Shown here: positions 11,381-22,019 of the stretch, in pieces | Layout: the number at the start of each line of letters is the position of its first letter | Numbering within the stretch: position 1 is the first letter of the stretch | Assembly (NCBI RefSeq): GCF_002834385.1 | Contig: NZ_PITQ01000002.1 | Location: 372,001-436,000, forward strand | Origin: Rahnella sp. AA | GTDB taxonomy: Bacteria; Pseudomonadota; Gammaproteobacteria; Enterobacterales; Enterobacteriaceae | Direction: 5' to 3' | DNA length: 64,000 nt | Program-made: the position numbers and the translations under genes | The notes under the pieces: model-generated | What the model saw: only the letters and a program-made list of their open reading frames with translations | Told to the model about the DNA's origin: nothing | Databases searched by the model: none

Positions 11381-12910
11381 TTACGGCCTTGTCGTTGAAA
11401 TAGTGGAAACTGAAGACCCGAACCAGTGCTGAATGTTGCTCATCGCTGCACCCGAGGTATCCAGAATTGGCTGCGGGAACACGCCCAGCGCCACCAGCAA
11501 TACCACCAGCAACAGGATGATCGACAGTTCACGTGAGGTCATGCCTTGCAGCGGCTCGTCGGATTTTGCTTTGCCGTAATAAGCGCGCTGCATCATCACC
11601 AGGGAGTACACCGAAGCGAACACCAGGCCGAAGGTCGAGATGACAGTGATCACCGGCACAACCGGGAAGCTGCCAAACAGGATCATGAATTCACCCACAA
11701 AGTTACCGGTACCCGGCATCCCTAAGGTCGCCACGGCAAAGAACAGCGACAACGCTGGCAGGTATTTAATGCGTCCCCACAATCCGCCCATCTGACGCAT
11801 ATCGCGGGTATGCAGACGTTCGTAAAGCTGACCACAGATGATGAACATACCGGCTGCGGACAGACCGTGTGCAATCATCTGAATCACTGCGCCCTGGTAC
11901 GCCAGCTGGCTGCCGGTGTAAATCGCAATCAGCACGAAGCCCATGTGCGAAACCGAGGTGTAAGCAATCAGACGTTTGATGTCGGTCTGGCAGAACGCCA
12001 TCCACGCACCGTAGAAGATACCAATCACACCCAGCCACATGGCAATCGGTGCAAACTGATGGGACGCTTCCGGGAACAGTGGCAGACAGAAACGTAACAT
12101 CCCGTAGGCCGCGGTTTTCAGCAAGATACCGGCTAAGTCAACGGAACCGGCGGTTGGTGCCTGGCTGTGAGCATCCGGTAACCAGCCGTGCAATGGCACA
12201 ACCGGCATTTTCACCGCGAAGGCGATGAAGAAGCCCAGCATCAGCAGATATTCAACGGTATGCGACATCGGCGTTTTCAGCAGGTCTGCATAGTTGAATG
12301 TCCACACGCCAGTGGCGTTGTAGTGCACGAACACTAATCCGAGGATGGCAATCAACATCACCAGACCGCTGGACTGCGTATAGATGAAGAATTTAGTGGC
12401 TGCGCTGATACGCGTTTTACCGTCTGACGCTTTGTGACCCCACAAGGCAATCAGGAAGTACATCGGCACCAGCATCATTTCCCAGAAGAAGAAGAACAGG
12501 AAAAGGTCGATGGCCAGGAACACGCCGATAACGCCGCCGAGGATCCACAGCAGGTTCAGGTGGAAGAAACCCTGATATTTCTGGATTTCACGCCACGAAC
12601 AGAGGATCGCCAGCACGCCCAGCAGACCGGTCAGCACCACCATCAGCAGGGACAGACCGTCCAGCGCCAGATGGAAACTGATACCAAAACGCGGGATCCA
12701 CGGCACCGAGAATTCGGACTGCCACTGTGGAATACCTGCAGGCGTCGTTAATGAATATCCTCCCTGCAACCACAGTTGCACGGAAAGAGCCAGCGTCAGC
12801 CCCATCGCAATCAACGCGATCCAGCGCGGTACTTTGGTCCCAAAGCGCTCAGTCTGCCAGCACAGCAGGCCGCCGATAAAGGGGATAAATATTAGCCAAG
12901 GTAATAGCAT
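11381..12910 (-). CDS. nuoM: NADH:quinone oxidoreductase subunit M
   Basis: Antiporter-like membrane subunit of complex I. Starting at the ATG at 12910 gives MLLPWLIFIPFIGGLLCWQTERFG and 509 residues, as in E. coli; a possible earlier start at 12982 adds 24 unrelated residues. Conserved features are FFFWEMMLVPMYFLIALWG (key Glu), AFAVKMPVVPLHGWLPDAHSQAPTAGS (key Lys) and QTDIKRLIAYTSVSHMGFVLI. About 14 transmembrane helices. A 97-bp gap separates it from nuoL; no further structure was noticed there. Confidence 0.97.
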   Translation of the reverse strand: MLLPWLIFIPFIGGLLCWQTERFGTKVPRWIALIAMGLTLALSVQLWLQGGYSLTTPAGIPQWQSEFSVPWIPRFGISFHLALDGLSLLMVVLTGLLGVLAILCSWREIQKYQGFFHLNLLWILGGVIGVFLAIDLFLFFFFWEMMLVPMYFLIALWGHKASDGKTRISAATKFFIYTQSSGLVMLIAILGLVFVHYNATGVWTFNYADLLKTPMSHTVEYLLMLGFFIAFAVKMPVVPLHGWLPDAHSQAPTAGSVDLAGILLKTAAYGMLRFCLPLFPEASHQFAPIAMWLGVIGIFYGAWMAFCQTDIKRLIAYTSVSHMGFVLIAIYTGSQLAYQGAVIQMIAHGLSAAGMFIICGQLYERLHTRDMRQMGGLWGRIKYLPALSLFFAVATLGMPGTGNFVGEFMILFGSFPVVPVITVISTFGLVFASVYSLVMMQRAYYGKAKSDEPLQGMTSRELSIILLLVVLLVALGVFPQPILDTSGAAMSNIQHWFGSSVSTISTTRP

Positions 12911-13007
12911 GGCGTGTCGTTCCCTTCTTTTATGCCCGAAGGCTATTTCACTTGCTGGCCCGTTACACCAACAGACCAGCATTGATAACTACACCCGTAA
13001 TGCAGGC

Positions 13008-14855
13008 TTAAATCACCAGCAGCAGCGCCAGAACGACCACTGCACCGAGCCCCATTGACGCGACATACCAACGCACCTGACCATTTTCACTCAACGTCAG
13101 GCCGCGGTTACCCAGACGGGCAAAGATCGCAGGCAGATTCATCATTGAGTTCAGCGGGTCACGTTGCAGAAGTTTCGCCACCAGCAGATACGGTTTGACG
13201 AAAATCATGTCGTACAGCCAGTCGAAGCCCCAGGCATGGAACCACCAGGTCGTGAAGAAACGGCCCGGTGCGCTTTTCGCGATGCTGTTAACCAGTGAGC
13301 GTTTACCCAGATACAGGGCAGCCGCCAGCAGGATACCGGCAATCGCAATCACGCCAGAGGTGATTTCCAGGGTCAGCACGCTGCCATGCGCCAGCTCAGT
13401 GGTTTCTGGCAGAACACCTTTCAGTGGCGGAACAATCATCGCGCCAATAAAGGTGGACAGAACCAGTAACACCAGCAGCGGCAGGTGGTGAGTGATGCCT
13501 TTACCCGCATGCGCTTTGATTTTCTCTTCGCCGTGGAACACGATGAAGATCATGCGGAAGGTGTACAGCGAGGTCATAAACGCCCCCACCAGACCGGCAA
13601 CCATCAGGTTCAGATGGCCGTTAGCCAGCGCACCCGCGAGGATTTCGTCTTTACTGAAGAAGCCCGCAGTGATGACAGGTAAGGCGGAAAGTGCCGCGCC
13701 GCCGACCAGGAAGCAGATATAAACAAGCGGAATGGATTTACGTAATCCCCCCATCTTGAAGATGTTCTGTTCGTGGTGGCAGGCCAGAATGACCGAACCG
13801 GAAGAAAGGAACAGTAAGGCTTTGAAGAATGCGTGCGTCATCAGATGGAAGATGGCGGCATCCCACGCCTGAACGCCCAGCGCCAGGAACATGTAACCAA
13901 TCTGGCTCATGGTCGAGTAAGCAAGAACGCGTTTGATATCGGTTTGTACCAGCGCCGCAAAGCCTGCGAGCACCAGCGTTACCGCACCAATAATACCGAC
14001 CAGATGCAGAATCTCCGGCGCCATCAGGAACAGGCCGTGAGTACGTGCAATCAGGTAAACACCGGCGGTCACCATGGTCGCGGCGTGGATCAGCGCGGAA
14101 ACCGGTGTCGGACCGGCCATGGCGTCTGCCAGCCAGGTCTGCAACGGAAGCTGTGCCGATTTACCCACTGCGCCACCCAGTAACATCAGGGTTGCCCAGG
14201 TAATTGCCGTGTCGCCAACCGCCAGTTTCTGCGGTGCCAGCACCATCAGCTCACGGAAGTTCAGCGTACCCAGTTCGCGGTAAAGGATGAACAGTGCGAA
14301 AGCCAGGAACACGTCACCGACGCGGGTCACGATGAACGCTTTCATCGCCGCTGCGCCGTTAGCCGGGTTGGAGTAGTAAAAACCGATCAGCAGGTAACTG
14401 CACAGGCCCACGCCTTCCCAACCGAGGTACATCAGCAAAAGGTTGTCTGCCAGTACCAGAATCACCATGCTGGCGATAAACAGGTTGGTGTACGCGAAGA
14501 AGCGTGAGTAGCCTTCTTCACCGCGCATGTACCAGGACGCGAACATGTGGATGAAGAAACCGACACCGGTGACCACGGACAACATGGTCATCGACAAACC
14601 GTCGAGGGTCAGCGTCGCGGAAATGTTGAAGTTTCCGACCTGCATCCAGTTCCACAGTGTCTGGTTGAAGATTTCAACGCCCGCCGCTTTCTGGCTGAGG
14701 AAGTTGATGCCCACATAAATAGTGGTCAGTGCAGCCAGACCAATGGAGCCTACGCCCACCGTTGCCGACGTGTTTTCAGACCAGCGACCGCGTGAGAAGG
14801 CCAGCAAAATAAAGCCAATCAGCGGGAACAGAATTGTTAAATAGAGTAAGTTCAT
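13008..14855 (-). CDS. nuoL: NADH:quinone oxidoreductase subunit L
   Basis: The most distal antiporter-like subunit of the complex I membrane arm, with the long lateral C-terminal helix of this family. 615 residues against 613 in E. coli. Motifs include [77 protein letters not shown] and [22 protein letters not shown] at 14855 overlaps the nuoK TGA by four bases (ATGA), indicating coupling. Confidence 0.97.
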   Translation of the reverse strand: MNLLYLTILFPLIGFILLAFSRGRWSENTSATVGVGSIGLAALTTIYVGINFLSQKAAGVEIFNQTLWNWMQVGNFNISATLTLDGLSMTMLSVVTGVGFFIHMFASWYMRGEEGYSRFFAYTNLFIASMVILVLADNLLLMYLGWEGVGLCSYLLIGFYYSNPANGAAAMKAFIVTRVGDVFLAFALFILYRELGTLNFRELMVLAPQKLAVGDTAITWATLMLLGGAVGKSAQLPLQTWLADAMAGPTPVSALIHAATMVTAGVYLIARTHGLFLMAPEILHLVGIIGAVTLVLAGFAALVQTDIKRVLAYSTMSQIGYMFLALGVQAWDAAIFHLMTHAFFKALLFLSSGSVILACHHEQNIFKMGGLRKSIPLVYICFLVGGAALSALPVITAGFFSKDEILAGALANGHLNLMVAGLVGAFMTSLYTFRMIFIVFHGEEKIKAHAGKGITHHLPLLVLLVLSTFIGAMIVPPLKGVLPETTELAHGSVLTLEITSGVIAIAGILLAAALYLGKRSLVNSIAKSAPGRFFTTWWFHAWGFDWLYDMIFVKPYLLVAKLLQRDPLNSMMNLPAIFARLGNRGLTLSENGQVRWYVASMGLGAVVVLALLLVI

Positions 14856-15154
14856 CCGCGCATCTCACTGACAGTATCAATATTCAGGGTATGGCGACGG
14901 CGATACAGTTGCAGCAGCAACGCCAGGCCAATACTGGCCTCCGCCGCAGCCAGACTGATGGCCAGAATGTACATCACCTGCCCGTCTGCCTGACCCCAGT
15001 AGCTTCCCGCCACGATAAACGCCAGCGCTGCCGCGTTGATCATCACTTCCAGACTGATCAGCATAAACAGCAGATTACGGCGAACCAGCAGGCCGGTCAG
15101 CCCGAGAACAAAGAGAATTGCAGCCAGAATCAGGCCATGTTGTAGAGGGATCAT
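14852..15154 (-). CDS. nuoK: NADH:quinone oxidoreductase subunit K
   Basis: A small membrane subunit of complex I, homologous to MnhC/MrpC and ND4L. 100 residues and three transmembrane helices, the same as E. coli. The conserved membrane glutamates are in [15 protein letters not shown] and [13 protein letters not shown]. Both ends overlap neighbours by four bases (ATGA with nuoJ upstream and nuoL downstream). Confidence 0.97.
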   Translation of the reverse strand: MIPLQHGLILAAILFVLGLTGLLVRRNLLFMLISLEVMINAAALAFIVAGSYWGQADGQVMYILAISLAAAEASIGLALLLQLYRRRHTLNIDTVSEMRG

Positions 15155-15708
15155 GCTCTCTCCTCCGTTTTTCTTTTTGCCATTTCTGTCGTGACCGGTG
15201 CGTCACCAAAAACTTCGCCCGGTTTATGTTCACGACCAATATGGAACGCCACCACCAGACCGGCCAGCAGCAACATGGACGCCAGTTCAACCGCCAGAAC
15301 ATAAGGCCCGAACAGCGCGATACCGACGGCTTTCGCGTCAATCATGTCGCCTTTGATGCCGTGTTCATGCAATCCGAGAATCGACATGATCATGACCACC
15401 AGAAGGATGACCGACAAAATTGAAGGCCCGATCCAGGTCGCGGGTTTCAGCCACGCGCGTTCCTGCTCCTGGACGTTGCCAAGGTTCAGCATCATCACGA
15501 CGAACACGAACAGAACCATGATGGCTCCGGCGTAAACGATGATCTCCAGAGCACCGGCAAAGTAGGCACCGAGCGAGAAGAAGACCGCAGCAATCGCCAG
15601 CAAAGAGACGATCAGATACAGCAATGCATGCACCGGATTGGTGTGCGTGATAACACGCAATGTCGCCAACACGGCCACCAGGGCTGCAATATAAAATGCA
15701 AATTCCAT
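15151..15708 (-). CDS. nuoJ: NADH:quinone oxidoreductase subunit J
   Basis: Membrane subunit of complex I (ND6 equivalent). 185 residues, E. coli 184, with five transmembrane helices and a polar C-terminal tail ([25 protein letters not shown]). The N-terminal half contains [47 protein letters not shown], including the pi-bulge helix region typical of NuoJ. The stop overlaps the nuoK start. The ATG lies 12 bases after the nuoI stop. Confidence 0.97.
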   Translation of the reverse strand: MEFAFYIAALVAVLATLRVITHTNPVHALLYLIVSLLAIAAVFFSLGAYFAGALEIIVYAGAIMVLFVFVVMMLNLGNVQEQERAWLKPATWIGPSILSVILLVVMIMSILGLHEHGIKGDMIDAKAVGIALFGPYVLAVELASMLLLAGLVVAFHIGREHKPGEVFGDAPVTTEMAKRKTEERA

Positions 15709-15720
15709 GCTTGCGGCTCC

Positions 15721-16263
15721 TTAAGGCAACAGACCTTTGACGTTGATCGGTTTGGCTTCGTTTTCCGCTTCGCCTTTCGGCTTACCGTCAACGGCCATAC
15801 CGGACATCCGGTAGAAGTTATATTCCGGATACTTACCCGGCCCTGAAATCAACAAATCTTCTTTTTCATACACCAGATCCTGGCGTTTGAATTCACCCAG
15901 TTCAAAGTCCGGCGTCAGCTGAATCGCGGTTGTCGGGCACGCTTCTTCACACAGGCCGCAGAAGATGCAGCGTGAGAAGTTGATGCGGAAGAATTCCGGG
16001 TACCAGCGGCCGTCTTTATGCTCTGCTTTTTGCAGAGAAATACAGCCTACCGGACACGCTACCGCACACAGGTTACAGGCAACGCAGCGCTCTTCGCCGT
16101 CCGGGTCGCGCGTCAGCACGATACGGCCACGATAGCGCGGAGGTGGATTGACCGGAACTTCAGGATACATCTGGGTTTCGCGCTTGGCGAAGGCGTGCAG
16201 GCCTATCATCCACAAGCTGCGAACCTGGGTACCGAACCCGACCACTATGTCTTTCAATGTCAT
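15721..16263 (-). CDS. nuoI: NADH:quinone oxidoreductase subunit I (2x[4Fe-4S])
   Basis: Peripheral-arm ferredoxin-like subunit carrying clusters N6a and N6b. 180 residues, as in E. coli. Two classical motifs are intact: Cys60, 63, 66, 70 in [15 protein letters not shown] and Cys99, 102, 105, 109 in [15 protein letters not shown]. The N-terminal 35 residues form an amphipathic membrane-association segment. ATG at 16263, 14 bases after the nuoH stop. Confidence 0.97.
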   Translation of the reverse strand: MTLKDIVVGFGTQVRSLWMIGLHAFAKRETQMYPEVPVNPPPRYRGRIVLTRDPDGEERCVACNLCAVACPVGCISLQKAEHKDGRWYPEFFRINFSRCIFCGLCEEACPTTAIQLTPDFELGEFKRQDLVYEKEDLLISGPGKYPEYNFYRMSGMAVDGKPKGEAENEAKPINVKGLLP

Positions 16264-16277
16264 GGTTTCATCACCCC

Positions 16278-17255
16278 TTATTGCGCGTTGTACAAGATGA
16301 CCGCAGCGGTCGCCAGCAGATTAAGTAACGTCAGCGGCAGGCAAACTTTCCAGCCAAATGACATTACCTGGTCGTAGCGGGGACGCGGCAAAGCAGCACG
16401 GATCAAAATGAACATCACCATGAAGAAAGCGGTTTTCAGCGCAAACCAGATAAACGGCGGCAGGAACGGACCCTGCCAGCCACCGAAGAACAAGGTGACG
16501 ATCAGCGCAGAGACAGTCACGATACCGATGTATTCCCCCACGAAGAACAGACCGAATTTCATACCGGAATATTCAATGTGGTAACCATCGGCCAGTTCCT
16601 GCTCGGCTTCCGGCTGGTCAAACGGGTGACGGTGACACACAGCCACACCGGCAATCGCAAAGGTCACAAAGCCAAAGAACTGCGGAATGATGTTCCAGAC
16701 ATGCGCCTGCGAATTCACGATGTCTTGCAGGTTAAACGAACCCGCCTGCGCCACAACGCCCATCAGCGACAAGCCGAGGAACACTTCGTAGCTCAGGGTC
16801 TGGGCCGATGCACGCATCGCACCCAGCAGCGAGTATTTGTTGTTACTCGACCAGCCAGCAAACAACACCGCATAGACAGTCAGACCGGCCATCATCAGGA
16901 AGAACAAGATACCGATGTTCAGGTCTGCGGCGAACCAGGTCGGGCTGACCGGCACGATCGCAAAGGAGATCAACAGGGACGTAAACGCAATCATCGGCGC
17001 CAGCGTAAAGATGGCTTTGTCGGTGAATTTAGGAACCCAGTCTTCCTTGAAGAACATCTTGATCATGTCAGCAACGAGTTGCAGGGAACCGCCCCAGCCG
17101 ACACGGTTTGGCCCGTACCGGTTCTGGAACAGGCCCAGCAAGCGACGCTCGCCGAAACTCATGAAGGCCCCGCAGGTCACGACGACCAGCAGGATCACAA
17201 CGGCTTTCAGGACAGCGATCAACGAATCGATCACAACAGGTGTAAACCAGCTCAT
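16278..17255 (-). CDS. nuoH: NADH:quinone oxidoreductase subunit H
   Basis: Membrane subunit at the junction with the hydrophilic arm, forming the quinone chamber. 325 residues, as in E. coli, with eight or nine transmembrane helices. Recognisable stretches are [23 protein letters not shown] near the N-terminus and the loop [29 protein letters not shown] facing the quinone site. ATG at 17255 overlaps the nuoG TGA by four bases. Confidence 0.97.
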   Translation of the reverse strand: MSWFTPVVIDSLIAVLKAVVILLVVVTCGAFMSFGERRLLGLFQNRYGPNRVGWGGSLQLVADMIKMFFKEDWVPKFTDKAIFTLAPMIAFTSLLISFAIVPVSPTWFAADLNIGILFFLMMAGLTVYAVLFAGWSSNNKYSLLGAMRASAQTLSYEVFLGLSLMGVVAQAGSFNLQDIVNSQAHVWNIIPQFFGFVTFAIAGVAVCHRHPFDQPEAEQELADGYHIEYSGMKFGLFFVGEYIGIVTVSALIVTLFFGGWQGPFLPPFIWFALKTAFFMVMFILIRAALPRPRYDQVMSFGWKVCLPLTLLNLLATAAVILYNAQ

Positions 17256-19978
17256 TGTGCTGCCTCCCGCAGATTTTCAATCGTTGCGCCAACCAGCACC
17301 GGTGGAATACCCGGTAAGCCCAGTGGCAGGCCAAGCTGACCCTGACTGAGGGTTTCACTCAGGCGAACCGGCAGTTTAAGCTGCTGACCGGCGCAGGTGA
17401 ATTCCACCTGAGAACCGGCATTCACGCCTAACTGAGCCGCATCGGCCGGGTTAACCATCACATAAGGTTGTGGCATACGCTGCTGAATAACCGCAGAACG
17501 CTGAGTCATTTCTTCACTGCCGAACAGGTGATAGTAAGGCGCAACACGCCAGTTATCGCTCTGTGCAGTAAAGGCCGCCGGAATACCGGTGAAGTAGTCG
17601 AGGTTACCCTCCCCTGCTTCAATCAGACGCACACCCGGATCACCGTGGCGCAGACTGCCGCCCACTTCGCTCTGGAATTTGTTCCAGGCTTGCGGTGAGT
17701 TCCAGCCCGGCGCCCAGGCGAATGGCACCTGATTGCGGTTGGCTGTCGGGCTGTTGTTCCCTTCCATCGAGAAGGCAAACATGGTGTCTTTATCTTGCGG
17801 CTGACGCGGTTCGTGCACGCTGATGTTGGCGCGCATTGCGGTACGGCCACTTGAGCGGTGCGGAGAACGTGCCAGTTTCTGACCACGAATACGGAAGCTG
17901 GCGTTTGGCGCGGCTTCCACCATGCCTTTCAGCTGTGGAAGTGCTGCAACGCAGGCGTCGATAACGTGATCAAGCTGAGTCCAGTCCACATGACGGCTGT
18001 TGAGGGTGGAATGCAGCGAGTGCATCCAGCGCCAGCTTTCCAGCATGGAAACGGTGGTGTCGTAGTAAGCCGGGTCATAAACCTGGAAGAAACGCTGTGC
18101 GCGGCCTTCCTGATTCACCAGCGTACCGTCGCTTTCAGCAAAACTTGCCGCAGGCAGGATCAGGCTGGCTTTATCCATGATGCGGGTGCGCTGATGGTCA
18201 ACGACCAGCAGGTTCTGCACTTTCGCTAACGCCGCGTCCACATTCGCTGCCGGAGCCTGACGGTAAAGGTCATTCTCCATCACGATGGCGCTGTCAGCGT
18301 CGCCGCGGGTCAGAAGCTCAAGCGCGTCATCCAGCGTGCCGCCGCCAATCATCGACAAACCGATGCTGTTGGCCGCAGAAGCCACGAAGGTGATGCCGAC
18401 ATTGCTGCCCGCCACTTTCAGTGCTTTCGCGATGTTGGCTGCCGCTTCGATAATCGCGTCAGAACCGGCGTTAGAACCGGTGATGATCAGTGGCTTGCGG
18501 GCACCGGTAAGCGCCTGCACGATCACGTCGATTTTCTTGTTCAGGCCTTCAGCCAGATCAGTGACCGCCGGTGCTGAATTATCCAGCGCATGGGCGATAG
18601 CAAAGCCGAAACGCGCTTGTTCATCTACCGGCGCGCGGTAATTGTAAGCCGCGATATCATCAAGCTTGGTGTTGTCCACGTTCGTGATAAACAACGGATG
18701 CTTGGCGTGCTGACCAATGTTTTGCACCGCCGCGATTTGCCAGTCGGCAACACGTTGTGCCGCAGCCATCGCGCGCGCTTTACCTTTCACCGCCTGACGG
18801 ACAGACAGCGCGATACGTGCGCCGGTCTGGGTTAAATCTTCGCCCAGCACCAGAACCGCATCATATTCTTCGATTTCACGCAGCGCTGGCGTGTGAACGC
18901 CGCTGTTGCGCAGAACGTTGAGCATCAGTTGCAGACGCCCTTGTTCTGCCGCGTTGATGCCGGTGTAGAAGTTTTCTGCCCCGACCAGTTCACGCAGCGC
19001 AAAGTTGCTTTCCAGGCTGGCTCGCGGAGAACCGATACCGATGGTTTTCTTCGCCTGACGGATGATATCCGCCGCGCCCTGCATCGCCTGTTCGGCGTTC
19101 AGCTCGATCCAGTCGTTGCCACGCAATTGCAGTGGTTTCTTCGGGCGATCTTTCAGGTTCACGTAGCCATAACCGAAACGACCACGGTCGCAGAGGAAAT
19201 AGTGGTTTACGGTACCGTTATAGCGGTTTTCGATACGACGCAGTTCGCCATAACGCTCGCCCGGGCTGGTGTTGCAGCCAACAGAACATTGCTGGCAGAT
19301 GCTTGGTGCAAACTGCATGTCCCATTTACGGTTGTAGCGTTCGGAGTGCGTTTTATCGGTGAACACGCCTGTCGGACAGACTTCTACCAGGTTACCGGAG
19401 AACTCGCTTTCCAGCGGGCCATCTTCCGGGCGACCGAAGTAGACGTTGTCGTGCGCGCCATAGACACCCAGATCGGTGCCGTCCGCGTAATCTTTGTAGT
19501 AACGGACACAACGGTAGCAGGCGATACAGCGGTTCATTTCATGCGAGATGAACGGACCGAGATCCTGGTTGTTATGGGTACGTTTGGTAAAGCGGTAGCG
19601 GCGCATACTGTGGCCGGTCATCACCGTCATATCCTGAAGGTGACAGTTACCGCCTTCCTCACACACCGGACAGTCGTGCGGGTGGTTGGTCATCAGCCAT
19701 TCCACGACGCTTTCACGGAATTCTTTTGCTTCTCCGTCGTCGATGGAAATGAAGGTGCCATCAGACGCTGGTGTCATACATGACATCACCAGACGACCGC
19801 GCGTGTCTTCCGCATTTTGGTATTGCTTAACCGCACATTGGCGGCAAGCGCCGACGCTTCCCAGCGCCGGATGCCAGCAAAAATAAGGAATATCGAGTCC
19901 GAGAGAGAGGCAAGCCTGTAACAGGTTGTCCGCTCCGTCTACATCGTATTCTTTGCCGTCTACATGAATCGTAGCCAT
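17252..19978 (-). CDS. nuoG: NADH:quinone oxidoreductase subunit G
   Basis: Largest peripheral-arm subunit, carrying several Fe-S clusters. N-terminal [2Fe-2S] ferredoxin domain ([18 protein letters not shown]), the His/Cys-ligated cluster region ([17 protein letters not shown]), two further cysteine groups ([22 protein letters not shown]), the extra N7 cluster site [14 protein letters not shown], then a molybdopterin-oxidoreductase-like domain to the C-terminus. The ATG at 19978 gives 908 residues, the E. coli length. An ATG at 19987 is in frame but is only two or three bases from the GGAAG element, so the inner start is preferred. A 144-bp gap separates it from nuoF. Confidence 0.95.
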   Translation of the reverse strand: MATIHVDGKEYDVDGADNLLQACLSLGLDIPYFCWHPALGSVGACRQCAVKQYQNAEDTRGRLVMSCMTPASDGTFISIDDGEAKEFRESVVEWLMTNHPHDCPVCEEGGNCHLQDMTVMTGHSMRRYRFTKRTHNNQDLGPFISHEMNRCIACYRCVRYYKDYADGTDLGVYGAHDNVYFGRPEDGPLESEFSGNLVEVCPTGVFTDKTHSERYNRKWDMQFAPSICQQCSVGCNTSPGERYGELRRIENRYNGTVNHYFLCDRGRFGYGYVNLKDRPKKPLQLRGNDWIELNAEQAMQGAADIIRQAKKTIGIGSPRASLESNFALRELVGAENFYTGINAAEQGRLQLMLNVLRNSGVHTPALREIEEYDAVLVLGEDLTQTGARIALSVRQAVKGKARAMAAAQRVADWQIAAVQNIGQHAKHPLFITNVDNTKLDDIAAYNYRAPVDEQARFGFAIAHALDNSAPAVTDLAEGLNKKIDVIVQALTGARKPLIITGSNAGSDAIIEAAANIAKALKVAGSNVGITFVASAANSIGLSMIGGGTLDDALELLTRGDADSAIVMENDLYRQAPAANVDAALAKVQNLLVVDHQRTRIMDKASLILPAASFAESDGTLVNQEGRAQRFFQVYDPAYYDTTVSMLESWRWMHSLHSTLNSRHVDWTQLDHVIDACVAALPQLKGMVEAAPNASFRIRGQKLARSPHRSSGRTAMRANISVHEPRQPQDKDTMFAFSMEGNNSPTANRNQVPFAWAPGWNSPQAWNKFQSEVGGSLRHGDPGVRLIEAGEGNLDYFTGIPAAFTAQSDNWRVAPYYHLFGSEEMTQRSAVIQQRMPQPYVMVNPADAAQLGVNAGSQVEFTCAGQQLKLPVRLSETLSQGQLGLPLGLPGIPPVLVGATIENLREAAQ

Positions 19979-20006
19979 AGTCAGCATGCTTCCACGTGGC
20001 CCACCT

Positions 20007-20111
20007 GACGGCGGGCGTTAATCAAAAATTCTTGCCGGGTTGGCGTCTGTCCTGTTGGCAGCGCGTCCCTTGTTCCGGGAATTCGCGCACAGCGGGCTCA
20101 CGTCCGCCGTC
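20007..20111 (-). repeat. Intercistronic inverted repeat between nuoF and nuoG
   Basis: The 144-bp spacer is the longest gap in this otherwise compact operon. GACGGCGG at 20007-20014 is the exact reverse complement of CCGCCGTC at 20104-20111, so the transcript could form a long-range stem enclosing about 90 nt just before the nuoG ribosome site. No open reading frame is apparent in the spacer. Confidence 0.5.
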
Positions 20112-20122
20112 TGTTGCCTTCA

Positions 20123-21484
20123 CTACCAGCGTTGTTTGAGCAGGTTGTTTGGCTGAATACCGCCAATCGCCCGCGCATTGTTGTAATGCTGTTTGGCGAT
20201 ACCCGCCTCGAACTCTTCCCGGAAATATTTAATCGCACTCTGCAATGGCTCCACGGCACCCGGCGCGTGTGCGCAGAAGGTTTTGCCCGGACCCAGCTGG
20301 CGGCAAAGCTGCTCAAGGGTTTCGATATCCCCTGGCTGGCCCTCGCCACGTTCCAGCGCGCGCAGAATTTTCACACTCCACGGCAAACCGTCGCGGCACG
20401 GTGTACACCAGCCACAGGATTCGCGGGCGAAGAACTCTTCGAGGTTACGCACCAGCGGGACCATGCCGATTTCATTATCTACCGCCATGGCCAGTGCCGT
20501 ACCCAGACGGCTTCCGGCTTTACCAATGCTGGCAAAATCCATCGGCAGGTCGAGATGGTCAGCGGTCAGGAAGTCAGTCCCTGCCCCGCCCGGCTGCCAG
20601 GCTTTGAAAGTCAGACCATCGCGCATGCCACCGGCATACTCTTCAAGGATTTCACGTGCAGTCGTACCAAATGGCAGTTCCCATACGCCCGGATTTTTCA
20701 CCCGGCCAGAGAAGCCCATCAGTTTGGTACCGGCATCTTCACTTTTGCCCGCAGAAATACCTTTGTACCAGTCCACGCCGTGCTCAAGGATTGCAGGCAC
20801 GTTACACAGGGTTTCGACGTTGTTTACACACGTCGGTTTACCCCATGCACCGGCAGAAGCCGGGAACGGTGGCTTGGAACGCGGGTTGGCGCGGCGGCCT
20901 TCCAGCGAGTTAATCAGCGCGGTTTCTTCACCACAGATGTAGCGACCCGCACCGGTGTGAACAATCAGTTCGAAATCAAAACCGGTGCCGAGAATGTTTT
21001 TACCCAGCAGACCCGCCGCGGTGGCTTCTTCGATCGCGCGACGCAGGTTCACGGCGGCTTCAATGTATTCGCCACGCAGGAAGATGTAGCCACGGTAAGA
21101 TTTCAGCGCGAACGCGGAGATCAACATGCCTTCCACCAGAAGGTGCGGCATTTGCTCCATCAGCATGCGGTCTTTGTAAGTACCCGGTTCCATCTCATCG
21201 GCGTTACACAGCAGATAGCGGATGTTCATGCTTTCGTCTTTCGGCATCAGGCTCCACTTAAGACCCGTGGAGAAACCTGCACCGCCGCGCCCTTTCAGGC
21301 CTGCGTCTTTCACCAGATTGACGATTTCTTCCTGAGCCATGCCTTTCAGCGCTTTTTCTGCACCGGCGTAACCGTTTTTGCTGCGGTATTCGTCAATCCA
21401 GACAGGCTGTTTGTCATCGCGCATGCGCCAGGTCAGCGGATGCATCTCCGGCGTGCGTTCGATATGTCGGGGTGTATAGGTCAT
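20123..21484 (-). CDS. nuoF: NADH:quinone oxidoreductase subunit F (FMN, NADH site)
   Basis: Flavoprotein subunit of complex I that oxidises NADH. 453 residues against 445 in E. coli; the extra length is a slightly longer N-terminus and the segment [10 protein letters not shown]. The NADH/FMN-binding loop GRGGAGF is at residues 65-71, with [16 protein letters not shown] following. Cluster N3 ligands are Cys357, 360, 363 ([12 protein letters not shown]) and Cys404. ATG at 21484 overlaps the nuoE stop as ATGA. The C-terminus [14 protein letters not shown] matches the E. coli end. Confidence 0.97.
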   Translation of the reverse strand: MTYTPRHIERTPEMHPLTWRMRDDKQPVWIDEYRSKNGYAGAEKALKGMAQEEIVNLVKDAGLKGRGGAGFSTGLKWSLMPKDESMNIRYLLCNADEMEPGTYKDRMLMEQMPHLLVEGMLISAFALKSYRGYIFLRGEYIEAAVNLRRAIEEATAAGLLGKNILGTGFDFELIVHTGAGRYICGEETALINSLEGRRANPRSKPPFPASAGAWGKPTCVNNVETLCNVPAILEHGVDWYKGISAGKSEDAGTKLMGFSGRVKNPGVWELPFGTTAREILEEYAGGMRDGLTFKAWQPGGAGTDFLTADHLDLPMDFASIGKAGSRLGTALAMAVDNEIGMVPLVRNLEEFFARESCGWCTPCRDGLPWSVKILRALERGEGQPGDIETLEQLCRQLGPGKTFCAHAPGAVEPLQSAIKYFREEFEAGIAKQHYNNARAIGGIQPNNLLKQRW

Positions 21485-22017
21485 GCGTAGCGCTCCAGTA
21501 GCTGGCCGATCGCTTCTGGCGTCAGGTGGCTGTGCGTGTCCTCATCAATCATCATTGATGGGCCTTTGTCACAGTTCCCCAGGCAGCAGGTCGGCAGCAG
21601 GGTGAAGCGCCCGTCATCGGTCGTTTCGCCCGGCTTGATGTGCAACTGTTGTTCAAGAGCAGCCTGGATCCCCTGATAACCGGTGATGTGGCACACCACG
21701 CTGTCACAGTAACGGATCACATGGCGGCCAACCGGCTGGCGGAAGATTTGGCTGTAGAATGTCGCCACACCTTCAACGTCGCTGGCGGGAATGCCCAGAA
21801 CATCGGAGATCGCGTAGATAGCGCCGTCTGGCACCCAACCACGCGCTTTCTGCACGATTTTCAACGCTTCGATAGAGGCCGCGCGGGCATCTTCGTAGTG
21901 ATATTTTTCGTGCTCAATCGCTTCACGTTCAGCATCGCTCAGCACAAACACCGGCGGCGCAACGGGCTCGCTGACGTTGATGTACTGAACTTCTGAGTCT
22001 TTGTTGATATCTGTCAT
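21481..22017 (-). CDS. nuoE: NADH:quinone oxidoreductase subunit E ([2Fe-2S])
   Basis: Thioredoxin-fold [2Fe-2S] subunit (cluster N1a) of the NADH-oxidising module. 178 residues; E. coli NuoE has 166, the difference being in the first 20 residues. Ligands are Cys104 and Cys109 in [12 protein letters not shown] and Cys145 and Cys149 in [14 protein letters not shown]. It starts two bases after the nuoCD stop and overlaps nuoF by four bases. Confidence 0.97.
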   Translation of the reverse strand: MTDINKDSEVQYINVSEPVAPPVFVLSDAEREAIEHEKYHYEDARAASIEALKIVQKARGWVPDGAIYAISDVLGIPASDVEGVATFYSQIFRQPVGRHVIRYCDSVVCHITGYQGIQAALEQQLHIKPGETTDDGRFTLLPTCCLGNCDKGPSMMIDEDTHSHLTPEAIGQLLERYA

Positions 22018-22019
22018 CG

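Noticed and set aside
12911-12982. N-terminal extension of NuoM (24 residues)
   Set aside because: The ATG at 12910 gives the E. coli N-terminus and length.
18893-19783. 296-codon open frame opposite nuoG
   Set aside because: Antisense shadow of the nuoG Fe-S region; no recognisable domain or ribosome site.
20114-21490. 458-codon open frame opposite nuoF
   Set aside because: Exact antisense of a strongly conserved gene; the length reflects codon bias of the nuoF strand. No family features.
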